Source: Neckera pumila
Lineage: Eukaryota; Streptophyta; Bryopsida; Hypnales; Neckeraceae
Direction of reading: 5' to 3'
NCBI GenBank assembly: GCA_963969595.1
Contig: OZ018417.1
Coordinates: 8,496,501 to 8,560,500 of the forward strand
DNA: 64,000 bases
Shown: piece by piece, positions 24,001 through 35,125 of the stretch
Layout of the letters: each line of letters starts with the position of its first letter
Position numbering within the stretch: position 1 is the stretch's first letter
The notes under the pieces: model-generated
The model's database searches: none
Told to the model about the DNA's origin: nothing
The model's input: only the letters and a program-made list of their open reading frames with translations
Position numbers and translations under genes: made by a program

Positions 24001-26636
24001 ATGTTAAGAGTATTCAAAGAATACTTTGAAGCCGGGATCAAGGTTCTTCAAAGCAATGGGCCTGAAGGAAGAAACCCTTTAGCTTAGTCTGTTGAGAATC
24101 CTCCTCTAGGCCCTGAATAGTACAAACTAGCTGAACAGGTCAATACGAAAGCATTAAAACGCTCTAAGCCTGGTTTCAAGATGCCTATTCAGGTTCGGGA
24201 AAGTAACCGAGAGCAGGAGTTTCAGACAAAAGAAATCATCACCTGGCCAGAAACAGCATCCCAAAGGTGAACCGGATGATCACGTGTAGATGTTGCGAAC
24301 GTACATGAAGACACATCTGTGATTAATTAATCACTCACAATCGTCAGCATGCGTCCTAAATGGTGCAACTTGCCACATTCTAAACACAATACCATACAAA
24401 TCTGACAACATTCCTGAAAGGTTTGCTACTCACAAACAGGCCTCAAGAGTCCACCCCCCTAAATCGTCAATTCACAATTAAGCTATCAACTAAAGGTAAA
24501 CAGCGACGAATTTCCATCGGAAGAAAACCATGAATACAGAGTTCGGAAGCTAGATAGACCCTGCTTGCACCGACCAAGGACTGAAAATTCGATACTAAAT
24601 GCCCACATTGCCCAAATTGTGTCAGTAATCAAATTGGTGCTAATTCGAGCTAACTAACTTGCAATGAATTTACATTTGTTTCCACCATTAAACTCTACGA
24701 TTTTCGACAAGTAATCTAACGGAGCCTAAAACGATGATTTGAAGTGCTAAATCCACCCACACCAACCAAGTAGCAACAGTTGGCTAACTTGAAAACTATT
24801 TCATCGTTAGTTATCTTGCAGGTGCAGGGCACAAAATAGGTTAGTCAATGTTCAACTAGCTAATAAGTCTTCATGCCGCAATTAGCTAATTAACGCTTCT
24901 TGGTTGGAGCAGGCGGGGAACTAACAATAAGGAGATTTTCAAGTCATGAAGAATGGAAGTACCTGCGGTGGTCATCTGAGGATACCAACAGAAATCGTAC
25001 ACCGCTTCTCCTTCATTAATGATCAAAGCTGCTGCAAACGAGTCTGGTTGCAGATGAACAGGCAAAATGTTAGCATTCCTACAGCAAACCGAGAGCCTGT
25101 AACTGAAATCAAAAACCTTGATCGGTAGCCTAGTCATTCAATTGATAAACTTGTACCAAACCACTATAGAGGAATGAATAAGTATATTGGAATGGCTATA
25201 AAACCAGTTAAAAGCTAGAATTGATTATAGATTGGAAAACAAGAGATGTCTTCACACCTTCATCAGACTTCTTGAAATCCGCCGAGTCAGTGCTTTCAAT
25301 TACGTCACTAGGCCTGTAAAACCCCAAGAATCCTTACCTCTAAATCAGGTCCACAAAGACACCAGATTTCGTCCTCTTTTTTATCCTAGAAAAACAGAGC
25401 TTAAACCCTAAACCCTAAACGCGTTGAACATGAGTGGCAATAACAAGGAACTCATCTCCCAATAATTCTTTAACAAAAGTAAAGAAGGATTTCCAAAAGT
25501 TATGAGCTAGGGTATAAGAGTACTTACAAGTCAAAGACGCGGAGATTGTTGTCCTCGCTGCTAGTAAGAAAACAGGATCCATCTGGAGACCTGCAGACAA
25601 TAATAAGAACATAATATTCATAAGACACGACACCAGCAGTGTCAGATATGCATGTTCTTGAACACGAAAGCATGGAACTCACTTTGTAGAAGATCAGTAA
25701 GATCCATGTCAGGTGAGAACAAGTTCATCTCTATAATAAAAATCGATTACCCTCACGTACATCACAAAATTTCACCTCATCACATACAAGAAGAGAAATG
25801 ACCTCCATACACGTCACCAAGTAACGCTTTTGCATTGACAACATGGACACTAAACGCTAATTAGGGCTTACCCTCTAGACCACGATAATCAAATTTTCTG
25901 TATTCATCACAACGTACACTACTGACCTCATTTCAAGTCCAATCACATATTCAAAAAACCCAAAGACGTCAAACACATTCAGCAACTTAATAAACAATTA
26001 ATGAACCTCACTTACATAACAAAATTCAAGCTCATCTGTCATAGAAAGAAGAGAGAAATGAACTCCATGCAGATAGCTTAGAATGCTACACTGCAAACTC
26101 CATGACACTAAACCCCAGTTAGGGCTTAACCCTGGAAGCCCGGATTCTCAAATTTCCCGTTTCCATCACAATGTACGCCACTGAAATCTTTTCAATTGAA
26201 ACCCTAAGTTCGAGAACCAAAAACCCTAAACACATTATCCAAAGGTATATTAGGATCTAAATCGGCAAAACCCACCCAGCAAACTCCATGACACTAAACC
26301 TTAGTTTGGGTTTAACACTGGCACCCCGGATACTCAAATTTGCTGTTTCCATCACACCGAACGCCACTGAACTCTTCCCAATTGCAATCCTATGATCCTA
26401 AAAACTCTAAAAACCCTAAACCCTAAACCCATTTGGCAAAGGTCTTTGGGGATTCAAATCGACGAAACTCACCACTTGACGCCCTTGAAGAAAACATTTT
26501 CAGCCGACGGGGACCGCATCTGCTTGTGGAAGTGGTACCGTCGACTCGGAGGGGTCTGAAACTCCAGCACGGGAAAATAATACCCGGACGACTGCTCGGG
26601 CTCCACATGCTCCTCGTCCCCATCGCCCTCCGCCAT
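21096..26636 (-). CDS. TCAB1/WRAP53 (WDR79) homologue, telomerase Cajal-body protein
   Basis: Thirteen exons: 26636-26473, 25590-25528, 25313-25258, 25043-24963, 24316-24243, 23649-23567, 23313-23207, 23072-22930, 22578-22531, 22266-22214, 21771-21687, 21528-21462 and 21250-21096. They total 1179 nt, 392 aa, and every phase agrees. WD40 hallmarks in order: VKWSPDGSCFLTSSEDNNLR, EGEAVYDFCWYPQMTTA, TSTRDHPVHLWDAVSGQ, LRCTYRAYDAMDEIT, FCGYNKTLRVFDTSRPGRE, AAGSYNKTTALY, LHGQEGGVTQ, DGNYLYTGGRKDPNILCWDV, NQRIAFDIEPCGRHLGTGGQ, and finally FHPTLPLGVTSSGHRRF. These match the TCAB1 subfamily better than generic WD40 proteins. In animals TCAB1 binds CAB-box scaRNAs and telomerase RNA and takes them to Cajal bodies; the plant role is inferred. 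The acidic N-terminus is short compared with the human protein. Several introns contain telomere-like CCCTAAA runs. Confidence 0.93.
22440..22505. repeat. Degenerate telomere-like CCCTAAA run in a TCAB1 intron
   Basis: Contains ACCCTGAACCCTAAAACCC and then further CCTTAAACCCTACAACCC variants. Plant telomeric repeat is CCCTAAA on this strand. Shorter perfect stretches occur at 25402-25421 (intron 2) and 26411-26432 (intron 1). Confidence 0.8.
25840..26400. repeat. Three-copy tandem repeat in TCAB1 intron 1
   Basis: Units begin near 25840, 26098 and 26285 at CATGACACTAAACCYYAGTT and share GTTTCCATCACAAYGTACGC and AACCCTAA-like blocks. The first two also share an upstream block containing AGAAGAGAGAAATGAACTCC. 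The array is degenerate and non-coding. Confidence 0.75.
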
Positions 26637-26706
26637 TCCCATCCCAAATTCTTCCCAATTTTCCTCGACAAAACCTTCAGTACATTGCCCGAATCGCTAA
26701 ATCCTA

Positions 26707-26724
26707 AAACCCTAAACCCTAACC
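26707..26724 (-). promoter_or_regulatory. Telo-box cluster upstream of TCAB1
   Basis: AAACCCTAAACCCTAACC lies 71-88 bp upstream of the TCAB1 ATG, in the leader or core promoter. AAACCCTAA is the plant telo-box, which binds Myb-type telobox factors in promoters of ribosome and cell-cycle genes. The function here is inferred from motif and position. Confidence 0.6.
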
Positions 26725-27464
26725 CGCTCGCAACAATGCCACCATCTTCGTACAGAATGCAACAATAGTTCACGGAACTACAGTTCAAATTGGAGAAGAG
26801 TCGGAACTCGGAAGGAATGGAATTCCTACGATCGACGTTGTTCTCGAAAATGTACTGGTCGCCGTCCGGGAGTCGTTGGGTAAGGGTTTAAGGTGTTAGC
26901 TATTGTACAGTACATGAGTTGTAAATTTCAGATGTACTACAGAAGACCTTACACATGTGCGAATTTGCAGATAGACGCATGAACAATATGAGATCGGAGT
27001 TCTTCATCTTCATCTTGGCAGAATGTCTCTCCAATGTACCCTGTTATCGACAATTAGGGTTTACGAGTTGCTAGCTTGCTCATCAGATCATGCCCGTCTG
27101 GGCAATTCGGTTGTCGTCGTTCGCAATTGAGCCATCTTTCGGATTATTCAAATGATTACTTTCGATCGAGTTTCGTTGCTTCATTGCCTTGGATCCACTT
27201 GATTTGGGTAAAGAGGTCACTGCAGGGTTTTAAAGTTATCTTATTTGGACGCATTTAGGTGTCGTTACCTTATGCAAAATTTTAGACATGTATACAGCCT
27301 TTCAACTAAAGAACATAAGGAATCTAGCAAACTAAACTGTTGAGGAATGAGACCACTTTTTGAACAATTGATTTCATTGCCTTTATGTAAATATGTCAAC
27401 CAAGGATTGCATGCAAAGCAAAAACAATTCTAACATAAACTACACCTTGCCTTTACAAATGTGG

Positions 27465-27720
27465 CAGACTTGAGGACATACAAAGAACGTGGAATTCCAG
27501 TGTCGCTAGAGAGCGTTGTGTATCAATCAATCAGAGTACACAACATGGCACCCTTCGAGGATACACAGGGAATGTGGAATTACAGAATGCGTCATCAGAG
27601 AGGGTTGCCTATCGGATAATCAGACATGTAAGCAGCATGGTAGATTTTGAGGATAACCAGAGAATGTGCATTTCCAGAATGTGTCATTAGAGAGAGTTAA
27701 GAACTGATTACAAAGCTGTG
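27465..27720. repeat. Tandem repeat, about 88 bp unit, 3 copies
   Basis: Copies start near 27465, 27549 and 27642. Each contains GAGGAYACNCAGNGAATGTG, then TCCAGAATGTGTCATTAGAG or a variant, then GAGAGNGTT. The array lies in the flank between the hydrolase stop and the TCAB1 promoter. Confidence 0.8.
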
Positions 27721-27895
27721 AGTGAAAATAATTCCGTAACTGTACAGTGCCCATGAATTGGTTGCAACCCTAACATACCTACAATTGTGCCTTCTTCAGG
27801 GATTCCAGAAGCTATGAACGTTCATGATGCTCACAAGAGGCTCACCATGGATACCAGCTTCACATAAAGTACAAGGGATTTACAAAAGCAAGGGT

Positions 27896-29570
27896 TTAGG
27901 GTTTGTTTCCTTGCAAGCTTTCAGCAAACGTGGCGATGTATTCCACCATTTGCTCATCGTACTGCGGCCCTTCCATCTCGAAGTGCCCAGCACCCTTCAC
28001 TAGCCGCTTTTCCACCCGCCCAGCCGCAGATTTCAGCTTGCTCTCCAGCTGCTTCACGCTCGTGAAGCCGTCGGCGGTGCCCATGATGAACAGCTTCGGC
28101 TTCGGAGACTGCAAGCAGAGCTTGTGGTGGCGGCCAAAGAGCACGGACGCCAGGAGGCCGAACGGGTAGCCTAAACTCACGTAGCCCACCACCTCCTGCA
28201 CAGTGTCAATGGCAGCTCCTGCAATAGGCGCCCCTGCGAACCACAAAAGCACAAACTCCTTTCAGGTGGGCAATGGGCAATGGCACCCTGCGTATGAAAA
28301 AATCTATGGTAAGCAAATTCGATGGTTGCACTCAACACTTCAAATTGAGATTCTGTTCTCCATTCTCAAACCAATTGTTTTGAATGATATCTTGTTGGAA
28401 AAGCTTTTGAAAATACGCTTCTAATGAGCTATAAGACGTCTCTCAACTTGAAGTATGAAGATCAGAACAAGCAATTGAAGGATACACGAAATTGTAAATC
28501 TGCGTATGAGAGGCCATGGTGAGTAGAGATGATGGTTGCATTCAGAATTTCAAATTAAGATTCCGTGATCCATTCTCATCCAATTGTTTTGAGTGTGATA
28601 AGTCTTCAAAGTATTGGGATCACAGCAAGCTATTGAAGGTGTGCAGCGAACATGACAGCAGATTGAACAGAGAGCCAACCACTGGCAGATTGCCTTTTTG
28701 GTATTTTTTGCTCAGTTACGGGTCAAATCTTGTGTGTGATAGCTTTTGGAAATCTACGGACAATGCACATCTAACAAGCCCTTACCCATTCTTACTTTTG
28801 AGACTGCAGTGACGACAAGTTGAATTGAAGTTTGCTTCATGCCAAAAGAACACCCAGCAGTAGGGTTAGGATTATTGACATCAGCTCGTGAAAGTGTTCA
28901 TAACTTACAATCGGGTTAAAATTAGAGAGCAAGCATAGGCTCTCTAGAGAGCTACGACGATTGCGTACAAGATGGATTGGTTATTGTCTCAAATTGCTAA
29001 AGGTTTGAGTAAAAATGTGAGCTTTGATATTGCAAGTTTGCTTAATGCCAAACGAGCATACAGCAGTAGGGTTCGGGTTCTTGACAGTAGCTCGTCAAAG
29101 CGCTCGTACCTCACAATCGATTCAAAATTAGAGGTAAAGCGTAGGCTCTCTAGAAAGCTAAGTCGACCTCTTCCAAGATAAATTGGTCATTCCTCAAATT
29201 GCTGAAATTTTGAGCATCAAAATTGTTTCTCACCAGCCGATGAGCCGACGAGCATAACCGAAGTGGCGCCCCCCTGCTGCGCCGCCCACCTCGCCACAGC
29301 CACGACGTCCTGCACCTCCGCACCTCCCGTGAGCGAGGCCTTCCCTGATGAACCTCCCACGCCGCGCATGTCGAACGTGACGACAGTGAAGCCTCGATTC
29401 GCCAGGCGGTATGCCATCCCGCGCAGAAGCTCCTGGCAACCCCCCAGGAGCGAGTATTGGTGCACCAGCACTAGCGTAACCCTAAAACGATCTGGCGCTC
29501 TCAGCGACGGTCGAAACACGCGCACCGCAAGCGTGACGCCGCTGGTGGACGCCACTTGTGTTGTCTCCAT
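27896..29570 (-). CDS. Alpha/beta-hydrolase superfamily protein
   Basis: Two exons, 29570-29234 and 28233-27896, joined in phase 1 (G|GTGAGA and TTCGCAG), giving 224 aa. The ATG at 29570 is the first in the frame; the longer upstream frame opens with TTG and runs into a repeat. Visible features: strand LVLVHQYSLLGG near 33-44, TFDMRGVGGSSGKAS near 66-80, nucleophile elbow GSSAG at 109-113 (Ser111), Asp167 in FIMGTADGFTS, and His196 in GAGHFEMEG. The Ser-Asp-His triad is complete, so an active hydrolase is expected. Substrate and location are unknown. The intron falls exactly inside the nucleophile elbow. It is about 1 kb and largely built of tandem duplications. Confidence 0.9.
28290..29222. 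repeat. Two tandem duplications inside the hydrolase intron
   Basis: First pair: 28290-28504 and 28505-28720, sharing GATGGTTGCAYTCARMAYTT, TCAAATTRAGATTCYGT and CCAATTGTTTTGA. Second pair: 28833-29039 and 29040-29222, sharing GCTTNATGCCAAANGAN, CAGCAGTAGGGTTNGG, GCATAGGCTCTCTAGA and CTCAAATTGCT. Copies in each pair are clearly related but diverged. None is coding. Confidence 0.8.
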
Positions 29571-29614
29571 CGCCAGGCTGTGGGTAGACGCCACGAGCTT
29601 CGTGATTGGGGGCG

Positions 29615-30340
29615 CAACCCTTACATGCTTGTGCCCTGCAACAACCCTAACGGAAGCCCTTAGCCTAAATTTCACCAATTGGCATGCAATTGTGAATTCG
29701 AAGCTCAATGGACATTACACTACAATGTTTTGGCACATATTCTTTATCAGGCTGACTCTCGCCAGATTCTAACACAACTGCCGGTCTCTCCCTCACATTC
29801 TTGTGCCCTGCAACTCAGACGGCGCCCTAATCGTGAAATGAAAGCTCATAGAGATGTAGCACTATAATTTTTTAGCAGTCATTCTTTCTTAGGATTAATA
29901 TCGATAGATTTCAACACAATTGCTGGTCTCTCCCTCACATGCTTGTGCCCTGCAACAACCCAGGCAGCTCCTTAAGCCCTAATTTGGGTGAAAATTGGAA
30001 TGCACATGTGAAATCAAAGCTCCGTCTGTGTGTTGCAGAGCACAGCATGCTAGAAAGAGACCAGTAGTTGTGTTGAAATCTGGCGACATTTAACCCTATG
30101 AAAGAATGTAATTTGGGTGAAATTTGGGATGCAATCGTGAAATCAAAGCTCTAGCGACACAGTACAAGAATTTCTTAGCAGCCATTCTTTTTTAGGTTAA
30201 ATATCGTCTGATTTCAATACAATTGCTGGTCTCCATGGTGCCTTGCAACCCAACCAAAGTCCTAAGCCCAAATTTGCGTGAAACTGGGCATGCGATCATG
30301 AAATCTTCAGTCAGTCTTTTCTGGGGTTTATTTCCGTCAG
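29615..30340. repeat. Complex array, about 150 bp unit, upstream of the hydrolase
   Basis: The unit contains CAATTGCTGGTCTCTCCC, TCACATGCTTGTGCCCTGCA, a YAAGCCCTAATTTGGGTGAA block and TTAGCAGYCATTCTTT. Copies occur near 29621, 29790, 29930 and 30215. A segment around 30015-30110 is in inverted orientation (GTTGCAGAGCACAGCATGC, then AGACCAGTAGTTGTGTTGAA). It covers the 5' leader/promoter of the hydrolase. Confidence 0.75.
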
Positions 30341-30778
30341 ATTTCAACAAACGTTTTAATTTAGGTCGTGGAAAACCAATCATTTAGCCTCATTTTACAG
30401 CAAATTCTTGAAACTTTGTTGTAAATCGACAGAAATTGTACTACAGCCACCACAACAGCAAAAATAATCCATGAAAATCGCCAAATAGGTACCTTCGACT
30501 ACAATTTTGGAGCCTCAAAAGGCTGGTGAAATGGTGCGGAGAGACGCTTCTCTTACCTTTGCACATCCGTCGTCAGCGGCGATATTGCACTTGCTGCATC
30601 ACAGCAGGAATCTCAGTCAGGGCCTCCACGGTCATGAAGAACCGGGACTCGGTCACCGGTGACCGAGCTTCGCATGTGCCTCTTCTCGGGGCCTCTCTGA
30701 ATACTCATAGTAAAAGAAAACACTTGCTTGGGGTTTGGGGTTTTGGAGTTTTAGGAGTTAGGGCGCATCCCCGCCCCT

Positions 30779-31007
30779 TTAACCCCTTAACGCCTCAATC
30801 CTTTTTCAAATTTTCTCACATTTTTGCTTATATCTTTGTACAGTAATACCATTTACCAAAATTTCATGAAATTGGACATAAAAGAAGGTTGTCTTTTCCA
30901 GATTCAAGTGTTACATTGGATGAATGAGAAGGTAGTTGGATGAAACAGCGCCTGCAAGCCCTCTGTTCATCGTTCAAAATATGAATGTCGGAGCGCTTAA
31001 GGGTTAA
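30779..31007. mobile_element. TTAA-ended MITE, 229 bp
   Basis: Left end TTAACCCCTTAACGCCTC; reverse complement of the right end TTAACCCTTAAGCGCTCCG. The interior is homologous to the fragment in the remorin intron at 17003-17217. It has no coding capacity. Confidence 0.65.
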
Positions 31008-31171
31008 GAACTCCTCCTTCATGTACCTGTACATTTTCTTTCTAGAATGTACTATATTGGTACATGATTACAAAATTGGATACAAGATGGAAATGAGTGT
31101 ATCTACAATAGGATTTCAACATTTAACCCTAAAGAAAAAAACATTCAAATTTTGAATAACGGACAAATGTA

Positions 31172-31300
31172 CAGTAGAACCTCCCTAAGTTGGTCCAGCT
31201 TGGGAAGGTTTTACTGTACATTTGTCCGTTATACCTAATGTAATCTTGTCAAACCATTTGAAACCGGTCCAAGAGTGATTAGTTTAGAGAGGTTCTATTG
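31172..31300. mobile_element. Pogo/Emigrant-like MITE with TA target site
   Basis: Left CAGTAGAACCTCCCTAA and reverse-complemented right CAATAGAACCTCTCTAA, with TA on both sides (31170-31171 and 31301-31302). CAGTARAACCTC is the terminal motif of plant Emigrant/Lemi pogo-like elements. Around the left end sits a 77-bp hairpin (31156-31232) whose arms share CGGACAAATGTACAGTA, which looks like a second internally deleted copy. Confidence 0.65.
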
Positions 31301-31302
31301 TA

Positions 31303-33000
31303 AACACATTCCAAGCACCCAAAACCATCAAAATAAGCACTTCAATAGAGTTAGAGACACCTTTTCTTAAAAAGAAAGAAAAATGTAGTATTCGCAATTG
31401 AAAATAAGTAATTTTCAAAAAAACTAGAGTTTTTAAATAAGTCATGTATTTACTATGAATTTTCAAAGTGAAAGTCCATAGGCTACTAAAATTGTCATAT
31501 AGCTTGTCCAGTACCTAAATCTAAAGAATCAATAATCTAATTGTAGTTAAGTTGGAAATGATTTATTTGCACACTGGGGGATAGTTTCAATAGAAGTTTA
31601 ATTGTGAAGAATGGATATATAGACATTTTTAGAAGTTTCCACCTTAGATATAGTTGAGATCTTTGCTTTAGTGTTGTATGTGTTTGTTTAGTGTGATTAA
31701 TATCTTTAAAGCTCTCATAACTCTAACAAATCTTGTAAGCTATTTCTCAATGACTACCATGTCATTTAGCAATGTAGAGCAATTAGGTCAAGTAGATGAG
31801 TATAAACTTGGAGAAATCTTTGCATGGGGATCAAATTATTTTCTCATTTGATGTATTGGATGATTTCTTATGCAATCAATGTGAGGGGATTGGTGAGTCA
31901 TTTTTAAAATGACAACATGAAAATTGTTTGTAATGGTCAACTAGGTATGCATGTTTTACTCCACAAATTTCATGTGTGGCGACAATGAGAGTTGCAATTT
32001 GGTAGTTTAGCAAATGCTTTCTGAACTTTTATGCAGTTGTAGTACTCTAAATGAATTGGTAGAAACTAAGTTCTTTTTGTGAAAACTGTCACATGTCATC
32101 TTGTGAATGGTCTGAGGTGATGTGGCCCCCTGAGAATTTGACATAGAAATTAATTGTACCTAATTCTAACCCCTTTCCGTAAAAGACTCCTACAAATTTC
32201 TCAACAAATTTTTGTCTAAAATGTACTACTTGGATTTATGAAGTTTAGAGTCTCTAATTAATGATTAGTTCAAAATCCAAAATAATTGGTCTCTACATCA
32301 TGTGAAACAATATTGTGAAGGATTTAGAGAGAAATCTCAACCTTCTCTCACTAGAACTTCAATTGTAGGTATTAAAGCTTTCTTTTTACTTTTCAAGAAA
32401 GTGCCAAGATGGCAATCACTTAAAATTTGGTGAAGCATTGTATTTCTATATTCATCCATCTTTTGGACCAAAAACACCTTTCAATTATATTCATGCACTC
32501 TTCATCCAAACTTGATGCCTTCATCCACATTTTAAACAGAAATAGAAAGTTTTTAGCAAAAGAAGACTACTTTTATCATACGCAAAATAGAAATTTATTT
32601 TGAAACGGTGCAATCTGTCCCCACCATACCGCTCCAAAAAAGGCTGGTGGATATTATTCTAACATCTTGAAATCCTTCAAATGAATTTACTATATAGAGT
32701 GGTTGAATCTTTTTAAGGTATTGGTATTCAAATAATTTGGTCCTTGGGCTTTGAAGCTCCTTATTTTTGTTTTTATTTCCAAAGGTAACTATATACTATA
32801 TTCATATCTAGCATATACCACTTGTGGAAAATGTCCTATTCATTTCCCCAATAGACTCTATGCCGTAATTAGGGTTTCGTGGTCGATTACTCGATTTTGC
32901 TTGTATAATTAGGCATTACGCGTTTTTCACCCAATCATAATCTATTCAATTTCCCCCTACAATTTACACCAAGCAATGCCACTCATCATCAGGGATTCAC
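31303..33000. other. Gene-free AT-rich DNA
   Basis: AT-rich with dense stops on both strands; no coding evidence or structured repeat seen. Confidence 0.6.
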
Positions 33001-33052
33001 AACCCCCCCCCCCCCCCACCACCACCACCACACACACACACACACACACAAA
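33001..33052. repeat. Compound microsatellite: poly-C, (CCA)n, (CA)n
   Basis: A run of 15 or more C passes into CCA triplets and then CA dinucleotides over about 50 bp. Similar short poly-C tracts occur at 37982 and 55440. Confidence 0.9.
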
Positions 33053-33179
33053 AATGCCTCCTTATTAAGCTCTACCTTCATCATCAATGTGTTTTTTTTG
33101 CAAAATCCCCTCCCCCTTAGACATTGTCCTACGTATACGAAATGTGCATTTTTTTTCACAAAATCCCCTCCTCCTCAAA

Positions 33180-33590
33180 CATTGCCCTAAGTATACCATA
33201 TGTGCAGTCGATCCATCAATTTACCAAAGACTTTGGTCAGATGCTTTCGGTGCACAACAATCTGGAGCTCCTGTTCAGAGTGTTTTCCAAGGTGGGTGTA
33301 ATTGGACAGGTATTTAAATATTATGGAATTGATTTCAATGATTAGTACGTGATTTCACTCCTTTTATTTTAGTTTTCATAACATTCTTGAGGAGTTCCCT
33401 GAATAGCATTAGCATCAATTTATCAAAGACTCCGGATGCTTTCGGTGCACAACAACTACAATAGTCTGGAGCTCCTCTTCAGTGTGTTTGCTAAGGTGGG
33501 TATGATTAGTATTTGAAAATTATGGAATTGATTTCAATGATCAGACAGTACGTGATTCCACTCCTTTTATTTTATTTTATCATAACCGGT
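33180..33590 (+). pseudogene. Exon-like tandem array, part 1 (2 units)
   Basis: Each unit, about 210 bp, has an exon-like stretch followed by AAG|GTGGGT, an intron-like AT-rich part and an AG. Unit 1 reads SIHQFTKDFGQMLSVHNNLE then LLFRVFSK from about 33208 (acceptor TGTGCAG) to 33292. Unit 2 reads ASIYQRLRMLSVHNNYNSLE then LLFSVFAK, ending near 33496. The flanking intron-like block is also repeated (GGAATTGATTTCAATGAT, TGATTYCACTCCTTTTATTT). The protein family is not recognised. Confidence 0.5.
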
Positions 33591-34059
33591 TGTTGAGTTT
33601 TCAACACTCACGTGGCACCATCCCATTGGCAACCCATCACCATTGCCATTACAAGTTGTAACTCATAACCTTCTCTCCTTTCAACTTGCTTCCTACACCC
33701 TTGGATCATGAAGATCAAAGGTTGTGATTGAAAAGTGAACAATCGGTTATGTCCGATAACCTACTCGCCAATACCGCGGCTCGTTGGTTATCTAATACAT
33801 AACATTCAGTCTTGAGGAGTTCCTTGGATCAGCGTTCGGGAAGAGTTTGGAGCTCTACCAGTAGATATCCTCCTTCTACAATAATGGTCCGGTTTTTTTT
33901 AGAGGGCACTGGTTTCATCCTTTTAACTCTGAAATTTTCCAGTTTTTTGCCCTTCATATCAGTTTGTAACTGGCTTATTTCCTTCCAAGTGAAAATTTGA
34001 AAAGTGAAAATTCTCTAATGTCAAAAAATTGCCGGTTTACAATCTAAAAAAGACATTAC

Positions 34060-34114
34060 ATTCTTGGCAGGAATTGAACCTAGCATAGCCTTTCACCAAT
34101 TGAAAGCCAAGAAT
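34060..34114 (-). other. tRNA-like relic lacking an anticodon arm
   Basis: Read on the minus strand, ATTCTTGGC and GCCAAGAAT close a 9-bp stem. Within it lie a D-arm-like TTTCAATTGGTGAAA with GG in the loop and a T-arm-like GGTTCAATTCC. Only about 10 nt separate the two arms, so the anticodon arm is missing. It may be a tRNA pseudogene or part of a tRNA-derived SINE. Confidence 0.3.
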
Positions 34115-34574
34115 CCTCCCAACCCATGCAATATGGAGTTAAGGATGGTCATTGAAAAGGTTACAGAAATCAAAGTTTAGGGTTCAGAATTTTCACCTTC
34201 TTCAAACGGCCCTCCCGCCCCTCTTCCTTCGGTGCTCCCCTACGGCCAGCTGGCCCTGTCCTCAGCTGGTCCCATTGACCCCCTTATGCAATACCCGGCC
34301 TCTTTATCCCAATACCCGACCTATCTTAACCCCGGATATGTGCCACTTACGATACATGTATAGTAGCTAAAATCCTCCTTTTTACAAAACAAACCGCTAA
34401 AAGTCCACCCTATTATAAATTGAGGCGGGTAAATTAACCTCCAAATTTTTATGTACACCGGTTGATTGCCTATCTTATCAATTTTCCTCCGGTTTTCCAT
34501 CCTTCACTTTCAAAGCTCAACCGATTTTTTTACCATTTCAACCGGCTAACTTTGTATTAGCCGCCGGTTCTTCC

Positions 34575-35125
34575 CAGACATTGCCCTGAATAGCCTTGGC
34601 ATCAAATTTACCAAAGACTCCAGATGCTTTCGGTTCACAGCGATCTGGCCTGGAGCTCCTATTCAATGTGTTTTCCAAGGTGGGTACGATTAGTATTTGA
34701 AAATTATTGAATTGATTTCAATGATTAAACAGTATGTAATTCAACTCTTATTCTTTACTTTCTCATAACATTCTTGAGGAGTTCCCTGAATAGCATTAGC
34801 ATCAAATTTACCAAAAGACTCCGGATGCTTTCGGTGCACAACAACTAGTCTGGAGCTCCTCTTCAGTGTGTTTTCTAAGGTAGGTACGATTAGTATTTGA
34901 AAATTATTGAATTGATTTCAATGATTAGTACGTGATTCCACTCCTTTTATTTTATTTTTCATAACATTCTTGAGGAGTTCCCTGAATAGCATTAGCATCA
35001 AATTTACCAAAGACTCCGGACGCTTTCGGTGCACAACAACTACAATAGTCTGGAGCTCCTCTTTCATCCGTGTGTTTGCCACGGTGGGTATGATTATTAG
35101 TATTTGAAAATTATTGAATTGCTTC
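34575..35125 (+). pseudogene. Exon-like tandem array, part 2 (3 units)
   Basis: Three more units, with exon-like cores at about 34590-34680, 34795-34880 and 34990-35080. All contain ACCAAAGACTCCRGAYGCTT, TCGGTGCACAACAACTA and CTGGAGCTCCTCTTCA variants. The exon-like frames carry indels (ACCAAAAGACTCC in one, CTTTCATCCGTG in another), so they no longer agree in frame. Spacing is about 200 bp. A unique stretch of about 1 kb separates this block from part 1. Confidence 0.5.

Larger units (their letters stand above)
26637..27895. other. TCAB1 promoter and downstream flank of the hydrolase
   Basis: No gene is supported. Both neighbours are on the minus strand, so this holds the upstream region of TCAB1 (low end) and the 3' flank of the hydrolase (high end). 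It includes a telo-box cluster and a three-copy repeat, listed separately. Confidence 0.6.

Noticed and set aside
25338..25385. Exon-like 48-bp segment between TCAB1 exons 2 and 3 (AG...GTAAGG borders)
   Set aside because: Including it puts a stop codon in frame, whereas skipping it joins exons 2 and 3 in perfect phase and matches the family.
26423..26788. 121-codon minus-strand ORF as a separate gene
   Set aside because: It is an out-of-frame shadow of TCAB1 exon 1, whose own frame gives the conserved protein.
29571..29708. Longer N-terminus for the hydrolase
   Set aside because: The frame opens with TTG rather than ATG and the added residues come from the upstream repeat array.
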